A stretch of DNA of 31,011 bases from a virus, in IMG/VR virus record IMGVR_UViG_3300007523_000052, positions 1-31,011 of that record, one strand, 5' to 3'. Both the position numbers and the translations under genes were made by a program. Shown here piece after piece: positions 6,146-12,233 of this stretch. Position 1 is the stretch's first letter, and every line of letters starts with the position of its first letter. Below the pieces are notes generated by a model. That model ran no database searches. It was not told where the DNA came from and worked only from the letters and a program-made list of their open reading frames with translations.

Positions 6146-6600
6146 GATTTTGCCCCAAGTTCGTATATTGAGATTCCTAGTCCGGCATTTCCGTCGTCAG
6201 CGTATTTCTTGATGGTCAAGTTTTTCACGATCTGGCAATCGTCTTGCCATAATCCGATTCCAGACTTATGGGACAGACAATCCCATACGGCCTTTTCCAA
6301 GTTGTCATTATCAGGTTTTACAATGTGATAGTTTGGTGCGGATTTCTTCAAAACATTGGCATTCTTTCCAGTCCCGAAATGGCTTTTCGGCCGGGCGAAG
6401 TAGAATGTCATATTGACGTAGATAGGGCATGTTACGCATCGACCAGCGTGTTTTTTGAGCTCCTGAGCTATTAGGTTTTTCCAGCCGTTAGCGGTGCCCG
6501 GATCGTAAATCCTAGCGCGTCCGCCTCCGAAGCTCGAGGCTCTCGTTCGAGGCTGCGCTTTAGGCTCCCCTGATATAAATTCTGAGGCTATGAGTTTCAT
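6142..6600 (-). CDS. rusA: RusA-family Holliday junction resolvase
   Basis: The 152-aa protein is read from the ATG at 6600, which has AGGAGG at proper spacing and an ATGA overlap with the previous stop; an 18-residue upstream extension is rejected. It has the RusA signature KPDNDNLEKAVWDCL (95-109), giving metal-binding D97 and D99 and a lysine at 103, then GLWQDDCQIV with D120/D121 as the third acidic site. The length fits the family (about 120-150 aa). Role: symmetric cleavage of branched DNA formed during phage recombination and before packaging. It sits with RecT-like and YqaJ-type genes in one recombination block. Confidence 0.9.
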   Translation of the reverse strand: MKLIASEFISGEPKAQPRTRASSFGGGRARIYDPGTANGWKNLIAQELKKHAGRCVTCPIYVNMTFYFARPKSHFGTGKNANVLKKSAPNYHIVKPDNDNLEKAVWDCLSHKSGIGLWQDDCQIVKNLTIKKYADDGNAGLGISIYELGAKS

Positions 6601-6624
6601 TTGATGCCTCCTCTCGATGCTAGC
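6588..6624 (-). repeat. 37-bp duplicated gene junction, copy 2
   Basis: Exact match to 5712-5748, here joining the 99-aa gene to rusA. Both copies carry the stop, Shine-Dalgarno and MKLI start in the same arrangement. Confidence 0.95.
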
Positions 6625-6896
6625 GCATCTATCGCAGATTTCGCAATCTCCCACTGGTCAGAATATTTTCTGGTATTTTCGATAATGCTTTTTAGTGCTA
6701 CGACCAGGTCGTCATGAGCGTTGCAGGCGCGGACGATGAAAGCCGCGTTGGCTTCGCTATGCTCGTTTGTGATGGCGAGCGTCGAAATAACCCCCCTATG
6801 ATGGCTGCCCTCGTCGTCGTATCCGTCAACGGTGATCATCCACTGAGTGCCGGTGGCGTTCTGATCCAACCCCCATGGGGTTCGAGTGTGGGTCAT
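6597..6896 (-). CDS. small conserved-type phage protein, unknown function
   Basis: The 99-aa protein starts MTHTRTPWGLDQNATGTQWM and contains HSEANAAFIVRACNAHDDLV, a block I recognise as widespread in small phage early proteins of unknown function (ANAxFIVxACNxHDxL). It then forms a helix and ends ASRGGIK from the duplicated junction. ATGA overlap with the exonuclease gene upstream places it in the recombination operon. Confidence 0.7.
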   Translation of the reverse strand: MTHTRTPWGLDQNATGTQWMITVDGYDDEGSHHRGVISTLAITNEHSEANAAFIVRACNAHDDLVVALKSIIENTRKYSDQWEIAKSAIDALASRGGIK

Positions 6897-7597
6897 GGCG
6901 ACACCTCCTCACATGCAAGCGACTCTGACAGAGTAGGCATAGCCTCCCATATCGCAATCCCACTCAATGACTTTTCAAAATCATCGATGAACTCATCGGT
7001 TCGCCTAGTCAATTCATCGCAAAATTCCATAACCTCATTTCCTAGGTTGTCGGTGTATGAGTTTGGCGTGATCTCCATAACGCGATAATCAAATGGCATC
7101 GCTTCGTCATGGTAGATCATAAAAACCCATGATGGGCAACCAGTCAACCATAGCAGGCCGTGGACCTGAGGGTTGCAATCAGTAGGCATCGCGTTTTTGA
7201 TGAAAATATCAACGTGCTTATCGTAATTATAGCACTTGATTTCAAGGCCGGAAACTAGCCGTTCCGAGTCGTAGATCAAGCCATCTGGCGACCCAGCGCA
7301 AAGGCCGTTGTCATGTTCGATGCTCGCGACCTCGATCACTCCGATATCAGCACGCTCTCTGAATAGAGAGCGCGCGATCGGCTCTAACATTGTCCCTCGC
7401 TCGGTATATTCATTTCCTGACCATGGCGGCAGGGTATAGATGGTCGACACTGCGCATTTGCGCATGTATGCCTCCCTTTGGTTTGAGATCTTTCCGCCGC
7501 CCGTGAAGATTTTTCCAAATTCGGAGGCGGTAGCCCTGACCGATCGGAATTTAAGCCATTCAGCTGAGCCCTGCCCGAACGATTTATGAATGATCAT
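6893..7597 (-). CDS. YqaJ-type phage recombination exonuclease
   Basis: The 234-aa protein is of the lambda-exonuclease/YqaJ nuclease fold. Visible active-site blocks are QGSAEWLKFRSVRATASEF (9-27), GTMLEPIAR with E72, AGSPDGLI with D105, GLEIKCYNYDKH with E119 and K121, and PQVHGLLWLTG with Q144. Role: 5'-3' degradation of one strand at double-strand ends, leaving a tail for the annealing protein. The upstream RecT-like gene overlaps it as TAATG, as expected for an Exo/Beta-type pair acting together in recombination-dependent replication. Confidence 0.9.
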   Translation of the reverse strand: MIIHKSFGQGSAEWLKFRSVRATASEFGKIFTGGGKISNQREAYMRKCAVSTIYTLPPWSGNEYTERGTMLEPIARSLFRERADIGVIEVASIEHDNGLCAGSPDGLIYDSERLVSGLEIKCYNYDKHVDIFIKNAMPTDCNPQVHGLLWLTGCPSWVFMIYHDEAMPFDYRVMEITPNSYTDNLGNEVMEFCDELTRRTDEFIDDFEKSLSGIAIWEAMPTLSESLACEEVSP

Positions 7598-8616
7598 TAC
7601 TCATCCCCTCCTTCTATCTCATCGAAATCTTCCAGCTTAAATCCGCCCTTTAATGATTGCGAATATTGGATCATAATCTTATCGCCTTTTCGCCCCGCGA
7701 GCCGCTCATAAAGCGACTCTGAGAAGGTGAAAAATTCCACGTTCTTTTCACCGCCTACGTCGTCCGGGATTTCGCAAATCGCAACGAAATATTTCTTTCC
7801 GGTAGCGGAATCCATCTCGGAAATATCGGTCAGGGTTGCGGCGCTCGCATGGCGGGAGATGGTCCGGCCAACGGCAGGCTTCTTTTCAGGGTTCGGGGCA
7901 GCGATCTTTTTGGCCTCTGCGGTCCTTTTTTCATATACCTCCGCGATTGATTGGCCGGGCGGAGTCACGTTTCGAATCCATTTCGAATCCATCTCATCGG
8001 GCGCGTAGACACCAAGGATTACCTCTGGAGCGTATCTACGCGCCCACTGACGAGCTCCCCTATATGCCAGCATTTGATCATAATTCGCGGCCTTCCATGG
8101 CGATCCATCGTGGGTCGTTTTCCAGGTTGATACCGTTCCCTCGATTGATTCGAGGGCGCCATCAACGACGGCTGAAACGATTATTTTTCGCTTCTCGCCC
8201 TCGCCACTATATTCATATTTTAGCCTTATTCCTAGCCCCGATTTGATGGCTGCAGCTATCAGTTTCCCCTCCCACATTAGTTTACCCCTAACTACTGACG
8301 CACTATCCATGACGGCGAATGGAGATAATCCCCATCTCTGCGCCTGCTCCACGACGCGGAAACAGTTCGACACGGTTTGATCGTCCGTATTCCCTTTTAG
8401 GGTATCAGGGACCAGCGATGATGACGCCAGTTGCCTGGCGATTTGACCCATTTGATCAAACGATCTAGGGTCGAATACGCTCAGGCCATTCCCGAACGAT
8501 TTTTCATTCATTTCATTCATTTCATTCATTGTTTTTTTTTTTTTAGCCATAGATGGCACCCGTAAAGCCCGACAGTTTGACCTGTCAGGCTGGGGATTTG
8601 TAACGTAAATTTTCAT
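7597..8616 (-). CDS. recT-like: RecT-family single-strand annealing protein
   Basis: The 339-aa protein has a RecT-type core from about residue 50 to 240: QMGQIARQLASSSLVPDTL, NCFRVVEQAQRWGLSPFAVM, ASVVRGKLMWEGKLIAAAI and the Trp/Arg-rich MLAYRGARQWARRYAPEVIL with GVYAPDEM. Role: anneal complementary strands produced by the adjacent exonuclease. The first ATG (8616) overlaps the upstream stop as ATGA, supporting the long form. Its first 28 residues are encoded by a 68-bp segment duplicated at 9100-9167 and are probably acquired; starts at 8550 or 8529 are alternatives. A C-terminal region after residue 250 (KKYFVAICEIPDDV onward) may interact with partners. Confidence 0.85.
   Translation of the reverse strand: MKIYVTNPQPDRSNCRALRVPSMAKKKKTMNEMNEMNEKSFGNGLSVFDPRSFDQMGQIARQLASSSLVPDTLKGNTDDQTVSNCFRVVEQAQRWGLSPFAVMDSASVVRGKLMWEGKLIAAAIKSGLGIRLKYEYSGEGEKRKIIVSAVVDGALESIEGTVSTWKTTHDGSPWKAANYDQMLAYRGARQWARRYAPEVILGVYAPDEMDSKWIRNVTPPGQSIAEVYEKRTAEAKKIAAPNPEKKPAVGRTISRHASAATLTDISEMDSATGKKYFVAICEIPDDVGGEKNVEFFTFSESLYERLAGRKGDKIMIQYSQSLKGGFKLEDFDEIEGGDE
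8503..8529 (-). repeat. 9-bp start-codon repeat (MNE x3)
   Basis: Three tandem ATGAATGAA units on the coding strand near the 5' end of the RecT-like gene. Each begins with an in-frame ATG. Confidence 0.85.
8539..8606 (-). repeat. 68-bp duplicated leader segment, copy 1
   Basis: Differs from 9100-9167 at only four positions. It is translated as VTNPQPDRSNCRALRVPSMA at the RecT-like N-terminus. In RNA, AGCCTGACA and TGTCGGGCT can pair around an 8-nt loop with one G-U pair. Both copies are followed by tandem MNE-type start codons. Confidence 0.9.
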
Positions 8617-8816
8617 ATATTTCTACCTGAGCCGTTGCCGTTGCCTGAGCCGCCGCCGCTACCGTAGCCGATACCGAATCCGAATCCGAATCCGCCGTAC
8701 CCGTGGCCGCTACCGTAGCCGCTACCGTGGCCGCTACCGTTGCCGAATCCGCAGCCGCCGCCGTTGCCGAATCCGTATCTTTGTCTATTACTCGACGTAA
8801 TTGGACAGACTCTCAT
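8613..8816 (-). CDS. glycine-rich low-complexity protein
   Basis: The 67-aa protein has a short N-terminus (MRVCPITSSNRQRYG) followed by about 50 residues in which nearly every second residue is Gly, alternating with Phe, Tyr, Asn, Ser and His. The DNA is a run of degenerate hexamers. The start has AGGAG close upstream and overlaps the previous gene by 29 bases; the stop overlaps the RecT-like ATG as ATGA. Similar Gly-alternating proteins occur in gut phages beside DUF6948-like genes, to my recollection. The composition suggests a disordered or phase-separating chain; function is unknown. Confidence 0.55.
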   Translation of the reverse strand: MRVCPITSSNRQRYGFGNGGGCGFGNGSGHGSGYGSGHGYGGFGFGFGIGYGSGGGSGNGNGSGRNI

Positions 8817-9093
8817 GACTCCTGGTAGTTAGGTTTAGTATTTCTGCGACGTCGCCTATTGGGATTGATAGCCATGGGACAGCACATGCTATCCGCCCTC
8901 CTGTTATCCCAATCTGCGACAGTTCGGAAAGCGTAAATGCTCCCTCCCAACTCCAGACTCTATGGGAGTCAGATAGGTGGACAAACTCGCCAGCATGTTG
9001 CAGGACCCCGTAATGGACCCCTGCGTTTCCTGCCCTAACAACTACCTGATAGCCAATCAGCGGGTGTGATGTTTCATTCATTGTTTCATTCAT
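8788..9093 (-). CDS. DUF6948-like phage protein
   Basis: The 101-aa protein reads YQVVVRAGNAGVHYGVL, then VHLSDSHRVWSWEGAFTLSE and a Pro-Trp-Leu-Ser-Ile segment near the end. The GVHxGxL and RxWxWxGAxTLSE pattern is that of a small uncharacterised phage family (DUF6948, from memory). The start carries a duplicated MNETMNET and directly follows a 39-codon frame (TGA then ATG). Function is unknown; it belongs to the small-protein head of the early operon. Confidence 0.65.
   Translation of the reverse strand: MNETMNETSHPLIGYQVVVRAGNAGVHYGVLQHAGEFVHLSDSHRVWSWEGAFTLSELSQIGITGGRIACAVPWLSIPIGDVAEILNLTTRSHESLSNYVE
9070..9093 (-). repeat. 12-bp start-codon repeat (MNET x2)
   Basis: Two tandem ATGAATGAAACA units on the coding strand form the first eight codons of the gene. 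Confidence 0.85.
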
Positions 9094-9213
9094 TCAAACT
9101 TTTTTAGCCATAGATGGCACCCCGAAAGCCCGAAAGTTTGACCTGTCAGGCTTGGGATTTGTAACGTCATTTTGTTGACGGGCGTAGGTTACTCGCCACC
9201 CACCTAAAGTCAT
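9094..9213 (-). CDS. possible 39-aa protein containing the duplicated leader
   Basis: The frame starts at 9213, 1 nt after the stop of the ribbon-helix-helix gene, and ends immediately before the ATG of the DUF6948-like gene. It begins MTLGGWRVTYARQQND and continues into VTNPKPDRSNFRAF, ending SMAKKV. The C-terminal half is the 68-bp repeat, read in the same frame as the N-terminus of the RecT-like protein. Tight packing on both sides supports translation. No known family. Confidence 0.5.
   Translation of the reverse strand: MTLGGWRVTYARQQNDVTNPKPDRSNFRAFGVPSMAKKV
9100..9167 (-). repeat. 68-bp duplicated leader segment, copy 2
   Basis: Partner of 8539-8606 with 64 of 68 positions identical. 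All four differences change an amino acid, and one breaks a base pair of the potential hairpin. Confidence 0.9.
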
Positions 9214-9214
9214 T

Positions 9215-9373
9215 TCATGGCATGCCCTCCTTAACCTTATCTATGCCCTGCAACACGCAGAGTCGTACGATTGCCGACGTGGACAGTCGGTATTTAACGG
9301 AGAGCCTCACGACCTCCGCCATCGTTTGGGGGTCGAGCCTGGTCGAAACCTTGTTATTTTGCTTTGTCCTCAT
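9215..9373 (-). CDS. ribbon-helix-helix (Arc/CopG-type) DNA-binding protein
   Basis: The 52-aa protein, ATG at 9373, begins MRTKQNNKVSTRLDPQTMAE. KVSTRLDP fits the DNA-contacting beta strand, MAEVVRLSVKYRL the first helix, and STSAIVRLCVLQGI the turn and second helix of the ribbon-helix-helix fold. Its length is typical for the fold. It is the first gene of the leftward early operon and lies just downstream of tandem palindromes at 9387-9411, a typical autoregulated arrangement for this family. A stop codon lies a few codons upstream in frame, fixing the start. No Shine-Dalgarno is evident. It is a good candidate for the early-operon repressor or switch. Confidence 0.8.
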   Translation of the reverse strand: MRTKQNNKVSTRLDPQTMAEVVRLSVKYRLSTSAIVRLCVLQGIDKVKEGMP

Positions 9374-9497
9374 TTGCGCCGTTGTTGTCCACTATGGACC
9401 ACTATGGACCACAAGGAGACAAGATCTTTTTTCACGAGCCGACGAAAAAACCTCTGAAATCACCGTAGATTAAAGGATGCAGAGGCGAAAATATTTT
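9374..9497 (-). promoter_or_regulatory. regulatory gap between lysis and early operons
   Basis: These 124 bases separate the end of the late operon from the first early gene and hold no gene on the minus strand. They contain an AT-rich palindrome, GAAAATATTTTT near 9487-9498, several T/A runs, and the tandem operator-like repeats at 9387-9411. I could not place a well-spaced -35/-10 pair, so the promoter position is unknown. Confidence 0.5.
9387..9411 (-). promoter_or_regulatory. tandem palindromic operator candidate
   Basis: GTCCACTATGGAC (9387-9399) is a perfect palindrome around a 3-bp centre. The unit CCACTATGGA is repeated with a 10-bp period (9389-9398 and 9399-9408). It lies 14 bp upstream of the ribbon-helix-helix start. 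Arc/CopG-type proteins bind such tandem sites cooperatively. Confidence 0.6.
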
Positions 9498-9701
9498 TCA
9501 GTGGCTGGTCTTTAGCCAGGGGCATCCTACGGACCCGCACCCTTCTGAGAGTCGATCAATGTCGTACTGCAGGCGTTTTATGATCATCCCCTGGGTCTCA
9601 ATCTGCGCGGCGAGATTGCTGTAAATGAGCTTTGCCATCGTCGCGACTGCTCCGGCGAGGGTCAAATAGCTGGCCAGTATCCATTCAGGGGAGATTTCCA
9701 T
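9498..9701 (-). CDS. small membrane/coiled-coil lysis-cassette protein
   Basis: The 67-aa protein has an N-terminal hydrophobic segment (ILASYLTLAGAVATMAKLIY, about 7-26) followed by a short coiled coil (AAQIETQGMIIKRLQYDIDR) and a cysteine pair in CGSVGCPW. Topology fits a small phage membrane protein of the spanin- or holin-accessory type next to an endolysin. It is the last gene of the late operon, 5 bp after the endopeptidase. The exact role is inference from size and position. Confidence 0.6.
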   Translation of the reverse strand: MEISPEWILASYLTLAGAVATMAKLIYSNLAAQIETQGMIIKRLQYDIDRLSEGCGSVGCPWLKTSH

Positions 9702-9706
9702 GATTT

Positions 9707-10363
9707 TTAAGGTCTATCAACGTAAGCGATGTGCATCATATCGCGGCGGGTTCCATCAGATTGTAAAAATCCAACTTGGAAGCCATGTTTTTTAAATATC
9801 TTGATTGCGACGGGCGGCATTTCATATGTTCCGTTATCTGCTTTCGCTCCTGACCTCCATGTGTGCTTGTTTCCATTAGCATCTTGATTGAGATCGATTG
9901 CGATCGCCCAAGAATGATCAGACAGTGCATTTCCTGATCGTGATTTGCGATGATTGAAACATCCGGCGTATAGATCAAGCCCGTGCTTTTTGATCCATTC
10001 CTCGCCCTTATCTGCAATCTCTTTTAGCGCATCCTCCAAGGGTTTTGCAATAAGCGCATGACAGCCGATTTTAGATACCTTAGCACCAAAGTAGGTCATC
10101 TCGTAGGGGGGGACAAACAAAGCCATACTAGGAGATCCTGCGGCCCCAAAGATGCGCGATTTATCAGCGGCAGTCCCTTTAGGTCTTGGCGGTCGAGATC
10201 CATCGGACCTCCTCGCCTCTGTTTTGGATCCAAAACGAGAAACTAATGAATCATACAATGCCGCCTTAGTTTTTTGCCCATCCAATCCATCAGCAGGCCC
10301 GGGATCGAACCCAAGCGTCTTGAGTCCGATCTGCTGGCAATAGATGGCGTGGGAGTAGCTCAT
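9707..10363 (-). CDS. endolysin: peptidoglycan-binding plus M15 D,D-peptidase-like
   Basis: The 218-aa protein has an N-terminal peptidoglycan-binding-like repeat (QQIGLKTLGFDPGPADGLDG, KTKAALYDSL, about 10-40), a basic linker, and a C-terminal M15-type peptidase. Zinc ligands are read as H150 and D157 in LSDHSWAIAIDLN and H211 in DMMHIAYV, with D208 as the likely catalytic acid. No signal peptide is seen, so release would need the neighbouring membrane proteins. It sits between the holin-like gene (2 bp away) and the small coiled-coil gene, which fits cell-wall degradation at lysis. Confidence 0.85.
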   Translation of the reverse strand: MSYSHAIYCQQIGLKTLGFDPGPADGLDGQKTKAALYDSLVSRFGSKTEARRSDGSRPPRPKGTAADKSRIFGAAGSPSMALFVPPYEMTYFGAKVSKIGCHALIAKPLEDALKEIADKGEEWIKKHGLDLYAGCFNHRKSRSGNALSDHSWAIAIDLNQDANGNKHTWRSGAKADNGTYEMPPVAIKIFKKHGFQVGFLQSDGTRRDMMHIAYVDRP

Positions 10364-10365
10364 GA

Positions 10366-10533
10366 CTATTTGCGATCTGCTAGTCCCTGTCCGATGTTAT
10401 AGGTGCCACCGAGGAACCCGATGATGATTCCGGCGAGTTCGATGGGGAGCCCAATCTGGGTTAGTATAACGGTGAGGCCACTGCCGAGGACGGTGAGCCA
10501 GAGTTTGCGGGATTTCAGTTTTGATAGGTTCAT
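10366..10533 (-). CDS. holin-like small membrane protein
   Basis: The 55-aa frame begins MNLSKLKSRKLWLTVLGSGL. A basic N-terminus (KLKSRK) precedes two hydrophobic stretches (LWLTVLGSGLTVILTQIGL and IELAGIIIGFLGGTY), ending in the polar NIGQGLADRK. SRKLWLTVLG with a terminal YxxGQGxAD is a pattern I associate with small phage holin-like proteins. It ends 2 bp before the endolysin start and follows the fibre gene by 6 bp. Function as the lysis pore is likely but unproven. Confidence 0.7.
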   Translation of the reverse strand: MNLSKLKSRKLWLTVLGSGLTVILTQIGLPIELAGIIIGFLGGTYNIGQGLADRK

Positions 10534-10539
10534 GGGATT

Positions 10540-12141
10540 TTAGGTGGGAAGAAATGTCACAATTCGGTTCGCCAAATGACTTGCCCCAACTGGTCCGAAA
10601 TGAGTTGACGCCGAGCTCGCTGGCGAGTCTCTCGTTGATCTTGGAACGATGCCTCTGGATTGATCCGATATGTCGTTAGAACCGATTGGAGTATAGTTTG
10701 CCGGATTGATGAACCAGTCTTGAACGTCGATATAGTAGACTCTCGAATCTGATGCAGCGATTTCCGATAATCCGGCATTGATGAAATCAAGATGGCCTTG
10801 CAGGGTTGCTATCGTTTGAAACGTCGCATCCGTCACCGTCCGGTTAGGGCATCCAAGGATTAGGACTCGCTCAGCACCTGCGATCAAGGCGCGATGAACC
10901 CCTTTGAATGCGGCATCGATGACGATTTGCCGCTGGCTAGCTGAGTTATTTCCGATCCAAAATGCAACCACTTTTCGCTCAATATTTGATAGCGGATATG
11001 TGAGAAATCTATCGATAACTGGGACAGCCGTTTGCCCTCCGATGCCGCTTATTTCAGCCCTCCAAAGAGGAGAATGAAGAGTGGTTGCGCGTTCAAATGT
11101 ATTTGGATCGGCGTAGCTCTCGGTCGTCAAGCTGTCGCCGATAGCGAGGACTGACCTATACCGTTTGAGGGTTTTTGGTAGATCGGTTTTAAGGGTCGCA
11201 AAATCAACTGCTTGAGCCGATGTCAGAGCGTCGATTGACCTCTCGGATAGCTGCCCGAACCCATAGGCAAAGAATCCGATCTTGCCGTTCATGTGCGAAT
11301 TAGTGGCAACCGTTGATACGAATGACCTGCCTATGTTGAGGGGATAATTTGTTAGGTCGAATCCAGCCGATCCGCTAACGAGAGAAGCGTGATCATATGC
11401 CTCTCCAACCTCTGAAACGTATAGGTAGAGCCCCGTTGAATCGTTTCGGAATGCGATCACATAATCAACTCCTGACGTGACTCCCGCCACTTCGACAACG
11501 TCGAAATTAACGGTAGTGCTCATCCGCCTGACCGTAAATCTGATTATGTTTCCGATCTTCGAGAGATACCAGTTAAGAGTGGTTCCCGATGTCCCCTCTC
11601 CGCAGATTCCATCGGTTGAGGGATCTGCGAAATTAACCCCGATGACTCCCCAAAAAGGACGGCCTGCGCGGGTCGTGTTTGATGCTGATAAACCGAATTG
11701 ATTGGTGCCGTTGAATGATCGGGACTCCCTAAACCTCCCTCCTGATGCGCTGTTGTTTGCAACCCCGTTGACTGATAGATTGAGGGATCCCACTCTATCG
11801 ACGTATGCCGTTCCTGCCTCGTTGCAAAAGTAGCAATGTTCCGCGCCTCGAATCACCTCGGCGAGAGTTGATCTCTCTCTTTTGAAATGATCTGACGTTG
11901 CTAGTGATAGCGGTCCGAATGTTTCAATGTTCGTCTTGAGGTCGAGCGCCGTGAGTTGAGCAGTGGAAACAGGCTTGTTTTCGTCGCTCGTATTGTTGAC
12001 GAGGTCTAGCGAGATCCCTTTTTTAATGTCAGAGAGACGCGCCTTTGTATCAAGGCCATCGTCGTTGAACGTATAAACATAGTCATCCGGAACGGGGGAT
12101 AGATCGTCCGGTAGGTCTAAAACTGTGATTCCTGCTGGCAT
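10540..12141 (-). CDS. tail fibre with LamG-like domain and SGNH-hydrolase domain
   Basis: The 533-aa protein has an N-terminal tail-attachment region typical of phage fibres (LPDDLSPVPDDYVYTFNDDG; NTSDENKPVSTAQLTALDLK), then a beta-rich concanavalin/LamG-like domain (about 100-310; NGTNQFGLS, LYLYVSEVGEA) and a C-terminal SGNH hydrolase: GDSL with S337 (335-338), a Gly in SGIGGQ (365-370), GNN (397-399) and the catalytic His in STHFGPVGASHLA (H514). Predicted role: bind and deacetylate or de-esterify a surface glycan during adsorption. The usual Asp three residues before the His is Ala (A511), so the triad may be incomplete. It is the last tail gene before lysis. Confidence 0.8.
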   Translation of the reverse strand: MPAGITVLDLPDDLSPVPDDYVYTFNDDGLDTKARLSDIKKGISLDLVNNTSDENKPVSTAQLTALDLKTNIETFGPLSLATSDHFKRERSTLAEVIRGAEHCYFCNEAGTAYVDRVGSLNLSVNGVANNSASGGRFRESRSFNGTNQFGLSASNTTRAGRPFWGVIGVNFADPSTDGICGEGTSGTTLNWYLSKIGNIIRFTVRRMSTTVNFDVVEVAGVTSGVDYVIAFRNDSTGLYLYVSEVGEAYDHASLVSGSAGFDLTNYPLNIGRSFVSTVATNSHMNGKIGFFAYGFGQLSERSIDALTSAQAVDFATLKTDLPKTLKRYRSVLAIGDSLTTESYADPNTFERATTLHSPLWRAEISGIGGQTAVPVIDRFLTYPLSNIERKVVAFWIGNNSASQRQIVIDAAFKGVHRALIAGAERVLILGCPNRTVTDATFQTIATLQGHLDFINAGLSEIAASDSRVYYIDVQDWFINPANYTPIGSNDISDQSRGIVPRSTRDSPASSASTHFGPVGASHLANRIVTFLPT

Positions 12142-12144
12142 GAT

Positions 12145-12231
12145 TTACGAGGGGTTTGTTAGTATGTATTCGCCGGATGCTGTTTGAAGCAATAAGCCTG
12201 ATGCGGAGAGCAAAACGTGAGGACCGATCAG
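12145..12231 (-). CDS. possible short tail-associated peptide without a standard start
   Basis: A 28-codon frame follows the previous stop and reads LIGPHVLLSASGLLLQTASG then EYILTNPS, ending just before the SGNH fibre start. The Ser-Gly-Leu-Leu-Leu repeats resemble short peptides found among phage tail-fibre genes. No ATG, GTG or TTG is in frame; CTG at 12231 would have to start it. It may be a remnant. Confidence 0.35.
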   Translation of the reverse strand: MIGPHVLLSASGLLLQTASGEYILTNPS

Positions 12232-12233
12232 GC

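Noticed and set aside
6063-6158. N-terminal extension of the 113-aa winged-helix protein from a TTG at 6158
   Set aside because: It would read repeat copy C in a different frame from its relatives and overlap rusA; the tandem ATG cluster at 6062 is a better start.
9222-9473. Plus-strand 83-codon frame with a hydrophobic segment
   Set aside because: It is antisense to the ribbon-helix-helix gene and its regulatory region; the minus-strand frame matches a known fold and operon direction.
12196-12233. Inverted repeat GCCTGAT/ATCAGGC as a terminator
   Set aside because: Only 7 bp with a 24-nt loop and no T-run; it also overlaps a coding-like frame.
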